Positions 55,923 through 63,999 of a stretch of DNA of 64,000 nt are shown here, in pieces; position 1 is the first letter of the stretch; every line of letters begins with the position of its first letter. Origin of the DNA: an uncultured Arenicella sp. (GTDB lineage Bacteria; Pseudomonadota; Gammaproteobacteria; Arenicellales; Arenicellaceae); assembly GCA_938048185.1 (NCBI GenBank), contig CALIVT010000006.1, positions 1 through 64,000 of the forward strand, given 5' to 3'. Under the pieces are notes generated by a model. The model saw only the letters and a program-made list of their open reading frames with translations, was not told the DNA's origin and searched no databases. Position numbers and translations under genes: made by a program.

Positions 55923-57665
55923 CTACATTGAGTTTGGCGCGCCAACGCCAATGATGCCAAGACCGTTTTTCAACACTTGACGGCATGCGTGACTTAGCGC
56001 CAGCATCGCATTACGTTGTGCTGTTTCAGCCTCGAGAAATTTTACCGTGTTGTAGTAAGAATGAAATGCGGTCGCAAGATCACGTAAGTAGTAGGTGATT
56101 TGATGTGGTTCATAGTTATTAGCGGCTGTTTGCACTATTTCAGGGAAGCGTTGCAGAAGCGTCAATAGCGTTGATTCGTGGTCTGAGTCTAGTTCGGCGA
56201 AGTTGGCATTAGCAATATCGCTGGTGTCTATTTCGCGCTCGGCGGCGGTATCGAAAATTCGGCAAATACGAGCGTGCGCGTACTGCACATAGTACATAGG
56301 GTTATCATTGCTTTGCGACTTAGCTAAGTCTAGGTCAAAGTCCATATGCTGTTCTGATTTTCGCTGCGCGTAGAAAAAGCGTGCCGCATCGGAACCCACT
56401 TCGTCGCGCAATTCACGCAGAGTGACAAATTCACCGCTGCGGGTAGACATGCCAACTTTCTCGCCACCGCGATACAGCACGGCAAATTGCACCAACAGCA
56501 CTTTAAGCTTGTCGGAATCTAAGCCAAGTGCTTGCAACGAGGCTTTAACGCGTGGGATATAGCCGTGGTGGTCTGAGCCCCACACATTAATCGCCAAATC
56601 GAAACCACGTTCGAGTTTGTCCATGTGATAGGCAATGTCAGAGGCGAAATAGGTTGGCTGACCATTATCCCTGACTACTACTCGGTCTTTCTCATCACCG
56701 TAGTCCGTGGTCTTGAACCACAGAGCGCCGTCTTTATCATAAACATCGCCCGACGCCTTAAGTTTTTCGATGGCGCGCTGAATTTTTCCGCTGTCGAACA
56801 ACGAACGTTCAGAAAACCATGTGTCATAGTCAACGCCGAACTCGCTTAGGTCTTGGCGAATGTCGTCGAGAATCGAATTTAGCGCTAGCGCGAAGAAAAC
56901 ATCGAAACCCTCGGTTCCGAGTTGGTTCTTTGCGAGCGAGATAATTGCGTCGAGCGCCTCTTCTAACTCGAGGCCTGCGCAGGCTTGTTCTAGCTGCTCT
57001 GAGGGCACTAGATAAGTGGCGCCGTGTTGTTGTTGTAACTGTTGGCCCATCCCGACGACGTAATCACCTTTATAGCAATTATCTGGCAACTCGATTGCGA
57101 CATCGTTTGCCTGTAAGTAGCGGATCCAGACACTTACCGCGAGGATATCCATTTGGCGCCCGGCGTCATTAACGTAGTACTCTCGTTCTACCGTATTGCC
57201 GGCGGCGGTTAATATGCGCGCTAGCGCATCGCCGTAGGCCGCGCCTCGGCCGTGACCAACGTGTAAGGGTCCGGTTGGGTTGGCTGAAACAAATTCAACC
57301 ATGATTTTTTGTTTAGAATTGGGCTCACCAAGACCATAAACATCGCCTTGCGCAAACACCGTACTTAATACGGAATAGCGTGCGTCTTGGGCTAAAAATA
57401 AATTGATGAAGCCAGGCCCCGCGATATCGACCTTGGTGATTAGTGAGTCTTGCGGTAGCGCCGCCACAATCAACTCGGCAAGTTCGCGTGGGTTGCGGCG
57501 CGCCGGTTTGGCTAAGGTCATAGCAACGTTCGTCGCGAAGTCGCCGTGGTCTTTTTGGCGAGTGCGTTCGAACTGCACGTTAACCTCGTGCTCGACTGGA
57601 ACTACCTTATCGGTTTTGAGTTGGGCAATGGCCTGTTCGAACAGGCTGAGCAGCTGGTCTTTCAA
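55923..57665 (-). CDS. argS: Arginyl-tRNA synthetase
   Basis: A 580-residue class I synthetase, the normal length for ArgRS. It has the N-terminal tRNA-binding Add1 domain, the HIGH-like motif HVGHGRGAA (about 128-136), a catalytic core with RFFYAQRKSEQHMDFDLDLA, and an anticodon-binding helical C-terminus ending in the GIIGV block. The KMSKS position reads VGMSTRSG. It charges tRNA-Arg in the cytoplasm. Followed by the SPOR gene 20 bp downstream. Confidence 0.96.
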   Translation of the reverse strand: MKDQLLSLFEQAIAQLKTDKVVPVEHEVNVQFERTRQKDHGDFATNVAMTLAKPARRNPRELAELIVAALPQDSLITKVDIAGPGFINLFLAQDARYSVLSTVFAQGDVYGLGEPNSKQKIMVEFVSANPTGPLHVGHGRGAAYGDALARILTAAGNTVEREYYVNDAGRQMDILAVSVWIRYLQANDVAIELPDNCYKGDYVVGMGQQLQQQHGATYLVPSEQLEQACAGLELEEALDAIISLAKNQLGTEGFDVFFALALNSILDDIRQDLSEFGVDYDTWFSERSLFDSGKIQRAIEKLKASGDVYDKDGALWFKTTDYGDEKDRVVVRDNGQPTYFASDIAYHMDKLERGFDLAINVWGSDHHGYIPRVKASLQALGLDSDKLKVLLVQFAVLYRGGEKVGMSTRSGEFVTLRELRDEVGSDAARFFYAQRKSEQHMDFDLDLAKSQSNDNPMYYVQYAHARICRIFDTAAEREIDTSDIANANFAELDSDHESTLLTLLQRFPEIVQTAANNYEPHQITYYLRDLATAFHSYYNTVKFLEAETAQRNAMLALSHACRQVLKNGLGIIGVGAPNSM

Positions 57666-57820
57666 TTTGTTTTCCGGTTGGCTAGTAAAAAGCCGTTAAG
57701 TAGGTAAGTCGTGAATCGCGTGCAAGCGTGCGTCGATTATAGGAGGACGCATTCATTTCGGGCGAATTTTAACGCGTTATGGGGCTAGAAAATAGGTGTT
57801 GATCGTTAATACCGCAACGT

Positions 57821-58768
57821 TTACGCAGTGCGTTTATGTTGCCACCAAAACACCAAGCCTTGCGCGTTTAACTTCGCGTCTAGCCGCAGCCAATGGCGTG
57901 CGGTTGCGTCGTCAATTCCGTCAACCTCGTTTAAGCATCGTCGCACTAAATACTGAGTAAGTTCGTCTGTCAGGGTGCTTTCAAAGTGGTCGCCTTGATC
58001 GGCTGCTTGTTGCGTCAACATCACAAAATCGTCAATTTGCTCGTGTAAACCTGCGATGTTCTTTGCATTTGGGGTTACGGCGCTGTAGTGGGTTAAATAC
58101 AGTGTCTCGGGCGAATAGGCCATAACCTTATCAATCGACGCGTGCAGTGCCTGAGGGTTAAATTGAACGGGTGTGGTCGTCGGTGCTAAAAACGAGTGTT
58201 TGGAATTGCGCAACGCCCGATAACCAACGCCGAGGGTGTCGCCCGTGAATACGCTGTTGGTGGTTGAGTCAACAATACAATGGTGGTGGCTAGCATGGCC
58301 GGGCGTGTCGATAAAGGTAAGGGGCCTTCCAGCAAAGTCGATGGTATCGCCATCACCTGGTTCGAGCATTCGGTCTGAATCGATCGGTGTTATCTCGCCG
58401 TACAATCGAGTGAACTCTTGTTCGCCGTAAACCGCACTTGCGCCAGCGATCAGCTTGCTGGGGTCTACCATGTGTCTGGCACCTTTGGGGTGCACGACAA
58501 AGCGGGCGTTTTTGCACAACTGCATTAATGCGCTGGCACCCCCTGCGTGGTCAAGGTGTATATGGGTAACGATAATCAGGTCGACATGGTCGTAGCTCAA
58601 GCCAAGCTCGAGCAGCGTGGCCGACACTTGTGGGACTGAGTATTGGGTGCCGGTGTCAACTATCGCGATCCGGTCGTTTGAACGAATTAAATGAATTGAG
58701 GCCAGCTCAGGCTCATAGTAAAGCGCGTCAACCGTGTAGATGTCGCTATTTGGCAGGGTTTGCAGCAT
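57821..58768 (-). CDS. MBL-fold metallohydrolase
   Basis: A 315-residue metallo-beta-lactamase-fold hydrolase. The metal motif HIHLDHAGG (HxHxDH) is near residue 65, a second His in DTPGHASHHH follows, then Asp in FTGDTLG and a final His in LTHYS. The pattern resembles glyoxalase-II-like and thioester or phosphodiester hydrolases. It is divergent from the first bufferin precursor gene (126 bp apart); I see no firm functional link. Confidence 0.88.
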   Translation of the reverse strand: MLQTLPNSDIYTVDALYYEPELASIHLIRSNDRIAIVDTGTQYSVPQVSATLLELGLSYDHVDLIIVTHIHLDHAGGASALMQLCKNARFVVHPKGARHMVDPSKLIAGASAVYGEQEFTRLYGEITPIDSDRMLEPGDGDTIDFAGRPLTFIDTPGHASHHHCIVDSTTNSVFTGDTLGVGYRALRNSKHSFLAPTTTPVQFNPQALHASIDKVMAYSPETLYLTHYSAVTPNAKNIAGLHEQIDDFVMLTQQAADQGDHFESTLTDELTQYLVRRCLNEVDGIDDATARHWLRLDAKLNAQGLVFWWQHKRTA

Positions 58769-58802
58769 TTTTTCTCACTGACCTTGAGGTTAATTAACAA
58801 TT

Positions 58803-58823
58803 TGTGTGTAAATATAGTTGTAA
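58803..58823. promoter_or_regulatory. Element shared with the bufA1 operator region
   Basis: TGTGTGTAAATATAGTTGTAA lies about 70 bp before the first precursor gene. It resembles TGTGTTGTAAATATTATTTG plus CAA in the dyad before the second precursor (59360-59388), sharing the 9-mer TGTAAATAT and a closing TTG-x-AA. Two genes of the same pathway thus carry a related upstream sequence. Confidence 0.45.
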
Positions 58824-58894
58824 GCTATTAGTCTAAAGTTAGTTCTTATTGAGTGTAACATTTGAAACATCCCTGTACTGAAGGTAAAGAAACC

Positions 58895-59296
58895 ATGAAA
58901 AACGAAAAACTGATAAATAAATCTCAAAAATCTATTGGCGCTGCATTGGCAACGTCTGTACTTGCTACCGCGCTGATGACTGCTTCGTCGGTTGCGTCGG
59001 CTGCTTCAACAGAACGTTGTGGTGATGTCGTTAAAGGTGGAAAAAACACATGTGCGGTGACTTCTCTTGGTATTTCTTGCCAGGGTAACGCGAGCGAAGA
59101 CAACATGCCAGGTGCTTGGATTAAAGTACCAAAAGGCACGTGTGGAAACATTGTTAGCATTTGCGCTGGCACTGCCGAAGCGCCCGAAGGCACTAAAGAG
59201 AAAAGGTTGGCGAAAGCGTGCGCCAAAATCGCTGATCAAACCGACGAGACGGTTGTTGGTGGTCGCTTGGTTGATAAGTACGGCGAATCTATCTAG
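58895..59296 (+). CDS. Divergent DUF2282-like (bufferin-type) precursor peptide
   Basis: A 133-residue exported Cys-rich protein with a signal peptide to about residue 37. The core has Cys42, Cys53, Cys62 and Cys83; spacing 11-9-21 compares with 11-7-21 in the canonical precursor next door, with shared blocks [16 protein letters not shown]. Two extra cysteines (Cys90, Cys109) and a longer C-terminal tail are not in the neighbour. It is probably a duplicated bufferin-type precursor processed by the same MNIO enzyme. The start follows GAAGGTAAAG; its own terminator lies downstream. Confidence 0.75.
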   Translation: MKNEKLINKSQKSIGAALATSVLATALMTASSVASAASTERCGDVVKGGKNTCAVTSLGISCQGNASEDNMPGAWIKVPKGTCGNIVSICAGTAEAPEGTKEKRLAKACAKIADQTDETVVGGRLVDKYGESI

Positions 59297-59314
59297 ACAA
59301 TTTATTGTATAAAG

Positions 59315-59358
59315 GCTCGGATTTTTGGGGTTGGTTCTCCGGTAGTCCGAGCTTTTTT
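59315..59358 (+). terminator. Terminator between the two precursor genes
   Basis: The stem GCTCGGA (59315-59321) pairs with TCCGAGC (59346-59352), extended by weaker pairs, and six T residues follow. It should end most transcripts from the first precursor gene, separating it from the bufA1-bufBC unit. Confidence 0.9.
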
Positions 59359-59359
59359 G

Positions 59360-59388
59360 ATGTGTTGTAAATATTATTTGCAACACAT
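59360..59388. promoter_or_regulatory. 29-bp dyad, candidate operator of the bufferin operon
   Basis: Arms ATGTGTTGTAAAT and ATTTGCAACACAT are reverse complements except for one position, separated by ATT. The right arm contains TTGCAA (59378-59383), a possible -35 box with CTATAA about 20 bp downstream, so a bound repressor would cover the promoter. It does not match Fur, Zur, CueR or CsoR boxes as I know them. The regulator is unknown. Confidence 0.7.
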
Positions 59389-59432
59389 TACCCCTGTTAA
59401 ACTCTATAACTACTAAATAAAGGACTCGTCAA

Positions 59433-59726
59433 ATGAAGCCAATTAAAACATCTGCCGCCGCAACCGCTATTTTAGCCGTCGCTTTAATGTCTAACTCAGC
59501 CATGTCTCATGCGGGTAAAGAGGGCTATGAAAAATGCCAAGGTGTCGCTAAAGCAGGTATGAATGACTGCGGTGCTAATGGCCACAGTTGTGCCGGCAAA
59601 GCCGAAGTTGATGGTGATAAAAACGAATGGGTTTATTTGCCTGAAGGAACCTGCGAAAAAATCGTTGGTGGTGTTGTAAAAGCGCCAAAAGAGAAAATGG
59701 AAAAAGAGATGAAGGCTGAGTCATAA
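59433..59726 (+). CDS. bufA1: Bufferin-type precursor peptide (DUF2282, BufA1-like)
   Basis: A 97-residue DUF2282 protein with a signal peptide to about residue 27. The four-Cys core is Cys35, Cys46, Cys53 and Cys74 with the family blocks EKCQGVAKAGMNDC, HSCAGKA and WVYLPEGTCEKI. In described bufferins, the two middle cysteines are converted by an MNIO enzyme to thiooxazole-type groups and the product binds copper in the periplasm. A ribosome site (AAAGGA) lies 8-13 nt before the ATG. The fused modifying enzyme follows after 25 bp. Confidence 0.88.
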   Translation: MKPIKTSAAATAILAVALMSNSAMSHAGKEGYEKCQGVAKAGMNDCGANGHSCAGKAEVDGDKNEWVYLPEGTCEKIVGGVVKAPKEKMEKEMKAES

Positions 59727-59751
59727 GCTCAAGCCTACTTTTTGTAACCGC

Positions 59752-61365
59752 ATGATGAAATCGGGCCTTGGAATTCGGCCAGAATTATTTGGCCCGATTG
59801 AACGCATCACCCCCGAGTTAGGCTTTTTCGAAGCCCACTCCGAAAATTATTTTGGTGAGTCAATCGCGCGCGCGAAGTTGTTGGCGCTGCGTGAAGACTA
59901 TCCAATAAGCTTGCACGGTGTTGGGTTATCACTCGGACGCGCTGATAATTTAAATCAGCAGCACCTTGCTGATCTTAAGAAATTGGTCGATGAAGTCGAC
60001 CCCATGATTGTCTCTGAGCACTTAGCTTGGAGCGCCTATTCGCACACCCACCTTCCTGATTTATTGCCCTTGCCGTTAACTGGCCAGGCGCTGGATATTA
60101 TTTGCCAGCACGTTGATGAAATGCAGACCATGTTAGGGCGGCAGGTGCTGATAGAGAACCCCTCGAACTATCTGTTGTTCGAACAATTACAAATCCCTGA
60201 ACCTGAATTTTTAAACGCTCTCGCGCAGCGCACAGGCTGTGGTTTACTTTTGGATGTAAATAACGTCCACGTCAGCGCGATGAATATAAATCGTGATGGT
60301 CGCGCCTACATTGACGCTATTAATACGAGTGCAATCGGCCAATACCACTTAGCCGGTTATACCGAGGTTGATCGTGAGCACAATGGCGTTAGCGAACGCG
60401 TGCTGATTGATACGCATAACCAAACCGTATACGAGCCCGTATGGCAATTATTTGAACACACTTTGGGTCGCCATGGTGCACGCCCAACCTTATTTGAATG
60501 GGATTCTGATTTTCCCGAACTTGAGGTGTTAGTAGCCGAATGTGAGAAGGCTGATGAGCTCCTTGAGCGCTTTCCTGACGCGGTTAAGAAAGGCGATTCG
60601 TCGATTGCAAGCACAGTCGATTGGCCTCAGGCTTTGGAAATCTCACAAGAGCAATTTTTGGACAGCGTGATCTCGCTCTCATCGCAGCTGGACACTGCGC
60701 GCGCTGAACATAAGCACCGCGTTTGGATTTATCAGAACAATATATTTGGCGCGGTACAAGACTATATGTCTGAAGTTTACCCTGCCAGCAAAGGCGTCGT
60801 TGGCGAAGATTTTTTTAAGCAAATGGTGCACGTATTTTTGCAAAAAAGTGCCCCCGAGCACGGCAATATACATCTGTATGGTGATCGTTTTGTGCACTTA
60901 TGCGAGACCCTTGAAGGCCTTGATGGTTTGCCATATTTGGCTGATTTGATGACCTATGAGTGGGCCTTGCACTCGTCTTATTTCGCCAAGGCATCGGACG
61001 TGCTCGACCCCGCTAGCTTTCCGCAAGAAGACCTATTAAGTGCTGATGTTGGTTTTAACGACAGCGTTCACTTGGTGTCGTCCGAGTTTCCTGTGTTTGA
61101 AATTCAGCGGCAATCGGTGCCCACATACCAAGGCGAAGTGGCAATTGATTTGGGGCAGAGCCAAGACAATATTTTGGTTTTCAAACGAAACCACCTGGTC
61201 GTAAACGAAGTGGTTGGGGCTTCGCAAATGGAATTTTTAAAGGAAATAGGAAAAAAAGGAAACTTATTGCAAGCAATTGAGCAGGTGCAAGGGTCTATAT
61301 CAGCAGACACATTATCTGCAACTCTGTCGTTGGTATTTGAGGCACGGCTTCTAAAGTTGGTTTAA
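59752..61365 (+). CDS. bufBC: Fused MNIO (DUF692) oxidase and DUF2063 partner, BufB-BufC
   Basis: A 537-residue fusion. Residues 1-280 are a DUF692 TIM barrel of the multinuclear non-heme iron oxidase (MNIO) family, with candidate metal ligands His55, Glu89/His90, Glu135, Asp169, His173, His199, Asp220, His222, Glu249 and Asp251 (blocks SEHLAW, ENPSNYL, LLDVNNVHV, LFEWDSD). Residues about 290-537 are a DUF2063 (BufC/MbnC-like) domain with RVWIYQNNIFGAV and YGDRF, then PYLADLMTYEW. In known bufferin and methanobactin loci these are two proteins that form a complex; here they are one chain. It should oxidise core cysteines of the upstream precursors. Confidence 0.9.
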   Translation: MMKSGLGIRPELFGPIERITPELGFFEAHSENYFGESIARAKLLALREDYPISLHGVGLSLGRADNLNQQHLADLKKLVDEVDPMIVSEHLAWSAYSHTHLPDLLPLPLTGQALDIICQHVDEMQTMLGRQVLIENPSNYLLFEQLQIPEPEFLNALAQRTGCGLLLDVNNVHVSAMNINRDGRAYIDAINTSAIGQYHLAGYTEVDREHNGVSERVLIDTHNQTVYEPVWQLFEHTLGRHGARPTLFEWDSDFPELEVLVAECEKADELLERFPDAVKKGDSSIASTVDWPQALEISQEQFLDSVISLSSQLDTARAEHKHRVWIYQNNIFGAVQDYMSEVYPASKGVVGEDFFKQMVHVFLQKSAPEHGNIHLYGDRFVHLCETLEGLDGLPYLADLMTYEWALHSSYFAKASDVLDPASFPQEDLLSADVGFNDSVHLVSSEFPVFEIQRQSVPTYQGEVAIDLGQSQDNILVFKRNHLVVNEVVGASQMEFLKEIGKKGNLLQAIEQVQGSISADTLSATLSLVFEARLLKLV

Positions 61366-61462
61366 CGCCTCGAGTTTAAAGCGTTTGGAGTTTACGTTTG
61401 CAAAGCGTATTAAAAACGGGTTTAGTGTTGGCTCTACCAACAACATTTATAAAGTGAATAGT

Positions 61463-61891
61463 ATGAAAAAATTGTATTTAGCATTTGGGTCGTTTTGCGA
61501 CGCGATTGTATCGCCACTGGCAAATTTGGCCGCACGAATTTACGTGGGTCTTATCTTCTGGAAATCAGGAGTGCTCAAGTTCGAAGATATGGAGTCGACT
61601 ATCGAGATGTTCGACCCCGCTGAAGACGGCGAGTTTGTGTTGCCTTTTTTGCCTCCTGAGCCCGCAGCATATCTTGCGACTTATGGAGAGCTAGTTCTGC
61701 CTATCATGTTGTTTTTAGGCCTATTCACTAGAGTTGGCGCTCTGGGCTTATTGATCATGACCGCCGTAATCCAAATTTTTGTGTTGCCCGATCACCAGCA
61801 TTATCTATGGATGATTATTCTAGCAATGCTACTCGGCCAAGGTGGGGGCAAACTCTCCATCGATTATTGGCTATTCAAAGACACCAAGTAG
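61463..61891 (+). CDS. bufD1: DoxX family membrane protein (BufD-like)
   Basis: A 142-residue DoxX protein with four predicted helices, starting at the ATG at 61463 (an upstream TTG at 61385 would add a poorly hydrophobic extension). Blocks LAARIYVGLIFWKSGVLKFED and GLFTRVGALGLLIMTAVIQ are family hallmarks. DoxX genes close several bufferin operons; the role may be electron transfer or export-linked but is unproven. A strong terminator follows. Confidence 0.88.
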   Translation: MKKLYLAFGSFCDAIVSPLANLAARIYVGLIFWKSGVLKFEDMESTIEMFDPAEDGEFVLPFLPPEPAAYLATYGELVLPIMLFLGLFTRVGALGLLIMTAVIQIFVLPDHQHYLWMIILAMLLGQGGGKLSIDYWLFKDTK

Positions 61892-61947
61892 TTGGTTGTG
61901 TAGCAGTAAACCCCTTTCCCCATCATCCCCCAAGGCTTACTGCATTC

Positions 61948-61980
61948 GCCGCTGGTTCCAAAAGAACCAGCGGCTTTTTT
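61948..61980 (+). terminator. Terminator of the bufferin operon
   Basis: A perfect 11-bp stem, GCCGCTGGTTC (61948-61958) with GAACCAGCGGC (61964-61974), loop CAAAA, then six T residues. It ends the bufA1-bufBC-doxX unit. Confidence 0.96.
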
Positions 61981-62149
61981 ATGCACAGGGCCTCGGTACC
62001 CCCTTGAGGGGTGTGTACGGTATGACGCGGGCGCACGACTGCACGGAAGCAGGAGGTAGAGCAATGCATGGAGCAATTGCCAAGGAGCGCGCCCCAAAAT
62101 CTAATGCGCCAACCCCAAGCGAAAAACAAAAACTGTTATTCTGCGAGAC

Positions 62150-63022
62150 ATGAGCAAGACACAAAGCATTATCGGCCGCTATGCGCCTAGCCCCACTGGG
62201 GACCTGCATCTGGGCAACCTGCGAACCGCGATGTTAGCCTGGTTAAAGGCGAGGCTAGATGGCGGAAAATTTCTGTTGCGCATGGAAGACCTTGACCAAC
62301 CTAGAGTTGTGACAGGCAGCGCAGATCAAATATTGCGTGACTTAGAGTGGCTAGGTCTGGATTGGGATGGAGAAGTTTTGTATCAGTCTAAACGCGCTCA
62401 AGCTTACGAGGAGGCTCTAGCGTTATTAGATTCTGCCGCCTTGGTCTACCCATGTTTCTGCTCTCGCAAGGATATTCAAACCGCTATTAGCGCACCACAT
62501 TCCAAGGCCGCGGTTTATCCTGGCATCTGTCGGGATTTAGGTTCTGAGTCGCGCCAACGAAAACGAGTGCTCAAGCAACCGGCATTCAGAGTTAGAGTCA
62601 GCGATTCACTGGAACATGATGTGGGTGATTTTGTGATTAAGCGCGCTGATGGCCTATTTGCATATCAACTGGCGGTCGTGGTCGATGATTTATATCAAGA
62701 CGTGACTCAGGTTGTGCGCGGCGCTGACTTGTATGACAGCCTCACTCGGCAACAGTACTTAGCGCATACGTTAGCGCCCGCAAGGCCGCCAATCGAATAC
62801 TTTCATGCGCCGTTAATGCTAGGTGAAGATGGCGTTCGCTTAGCCAAACGCGACGGGGCAGACTCGATAAAGTGCTGGCGCGAAAGTGGCAAAACAGCAG
62901 AGCAGTTGCTCGCTTTTTTATACAACAGCTTAGGTTTAGAGAGCGTTGGTGAGCAAATTTCGTTGGTGGATTTAAGTCAGCGGCTTGAAAGCCAGGCATG
63001 GCAAGGAATCTTGTTTGCGTGA
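62150..63022 (+). CDS. gluQ: Glutamyl-Q tRNA(Asp) synthetase
   Basis: A 290-residue GluRS-like protein lacking the anticodon-binding domain, as in GluQRS. HIGH-type motif APSPTGDLHLGNL (about 12-24), zinc-site residues CFCS...YPGIC (two Cys, Tyr and Cys), and the KMSKS-equivalent VRLAKRDGA. It attaches glutamate to the queuosine base of tRNA-Asp. In E. coli it follows dksA; here it follows the bufferin locus with its own upstream region of about 170 bp after the terminator. Confidence 0.94.
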   Translation: MSKTQSIIGRYAPSPTGDLHLGNLRTAMLAWLKARLDGGKFLLRMEDLDQPRVVTGSADQILRDLEWLGLDWDGEVLYQSKRAQAYEEALALLDSAALVYPCFCSRKDIQTAISAPHSKAAVYPGICRDLGSESRQRKRVLKQPAFRVRVSDSLEHDVGDFVIKRADGLFAYQLAVVVDDLYQDVTQVVRGADLYDSLTRQQYLAHTLAPARPPIEYFHAPLMLGEDGVRLAKRDGADSIKCWRESGKTAEQLLAFLYNSLGLESVGEQISLVDLSQRLESQAWQGILFA

Positions 63023-63088
63023 TTGCAAAGATTAATTTGTGTCGCTGAAACCAGACATAAAAAGACCTGCAATGTGCGGGGTTATAGC

Positions 63089-63117
63089 TTGACAGCGTTT
63101 TGGTCAACGCGTAATGT
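63089..63117 (+). promoter_or_regulatory. Strong sigma-70-like promoter
   Basis: TTGACA (63089-63094), a 17-bp spacer and TAATGT (63112-63117). The -35 is perfect and the -10 matches at four of six positions. Transcription would start near 63124, with no gene of recognisable coding pattern before the terminator at 63399-63438. Confidence 0.75.
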
Positions 63118-63123
63118 TGTAAG

Positions 63124-63438
63124 CGTGAGATCGCTTTAAAGCGCTAAGCAAGGGGAGAGAGCTGGATTTAGCCAGTTAGCAGTTTACGGAGCAGTGGGGG
63201 GAAGTGTGTTTTTATTGTAAGTAACCACAAACTAGTGCGCTCGATCGCGTTAAGTTTGATGGACTTCGCACGAGTCACCCCACCACGCAGTTAATACTGT
63301 TGACCGCCGAGTCGCTCAAATTGAATTGCTCAAGAAAATAACTCCAACCCGTGTTTTCTTGAGTCTATTGGGGGGGTAGATTACCCTCTATTTTGTAAGC
63401 CTGCCAGAGACCCCAACCCCTCTGGCAGGCTTTTTTTT
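63124..63438 (+). ncRNA. Candidate structured non-coding RNA, about 315 nt
   Basis: The stretch runs from a strong promoter to a strong terminator with no convincing ORF. It contains a perfect palindrome CGCTTTAAAGCG (about 63133-63144), CTGG/CCAG near 63162-63175, and a perfect 10-bp stem CTCAAGAAAA (63329-63338) with TTTTCTTGAG (63354-63363). The first half has several GGA triplets, as in Csr/Rsm sponge RNAs, but their contexts are not convincing. It does not match 6S, tmRNA, SRP or RNase P RNA as I know them. It could also be an untranslated leader or gluQ 3' region. Confidence 0.5.
63399..63438 (+). terminator. Strong rho-independent terminator
   Basis: Stem GCCTGCCAGA (63399-63408) with TCTGGCAGGC (63421-63430), a 12-nt C-rich loop and eight T residues. 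It ends the candidate RNA and any read-through from gluQ. Confidence 0.95.
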
Positions 63439-63609
63439 GTTAAAAAACGTCTGTTTATATTGCTTGCGTAGTATTGGCAGGTTTTATGACTTGGGTTTTA
63501 GGTCTAATTGAGTGTATCTAATTGAGTGTAAAAGGGTGCCCCTTTATTCCATAAGACAGAATAGGCGGTCACAAGCCTAGAAATAAAGGTAGTGGCGAGG
63601 ATGCGGTTG

Positions 63610-63999
63610 CTAGTCTTTTCCATCCAAAAAATCAGCCCTGCTGCGCAAACGCTTACGTTCGCGAATTGCAGCAAACGGGTCTTCATTGTCATCCTTGGCA
63701 CTAATGTTAGCTTCTTTCGCTTTTTCCTTTAGAGTTTGTTTAGTTGGTCGCAAGCCTCGCAAGAAATGAAATAAAAAATAGGCGCCGACACCGAACGCGT
63801 ACGCAATCCATTTATAAATAAAGCTCAGTCCATTGCCTGCTGAGTCTTCTTGCAGTTGGCTGTGCGTTAGGTAGTCTTCATGCACGTTACCAACCAGTAA
63901 AATAAACGCGATTAACAGCAGTGTCGAGATGATAAGCGCTTTGTATTGCTTCCAAATTAGCGCGACAAAGGCGACTCTAAATACTTGTTTGAAGACCAT
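63610..63999 (-). CDS. Small two-helix membrane protein, unknown function
   Basis: A 129-residue protein beginning with the ATG at 63997-63999, one base from the window edge, so an upstream start cannot be excluded. Two predicted helices (about 20-37 and 64-82) are followed by a charged, Lys/Arg/Asp-rich cytoplasmic tail (DPFAAIRERKRLRSRADFLDGKD). I do not recognise a characterised family; similar short proteins occur in marine Gammaproteobacteria. Confidence 0.72.
   Translation of the reverse strand: MVFKQVFRVAFVALIWKQYKALIISTLLLIAFILLVGNVHEDYLTHSQLQEDSAGNGLSFIYKWIAYAFGVGAYFLFHFLRGLRPTKQTLKEKAKEANISAKDDNEDPFAAIRERKRLRSRADFLDGKD

Larger units (their letters stand above)
63023..63609. other. 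Long intergenic region after gluQ
   Basis: About 590 bp without a credible gene, between gluQ and a convergent membrane-protein gene. It contains a near-consensus promoter (63089-63117), several inverted repeats and a strong terminator (63399-63438), described separately as a candidate non-coding RNA. From 63439 to 63609 nothing was recognised. Confidence 0.7.

Noticed and set aside
61842-62153. Frame overlapping the doxX end, the terminator and the gluQ upstream region
   Set aside because: It runs through a strong terminator hairpin and has no coding character.
63124-63438. tmRNA, 6S RNA, SRP RNA or RNase P RNA at the candidate ncRNA
   Set aside because: None of their conserved sequences are visible in this stretch.
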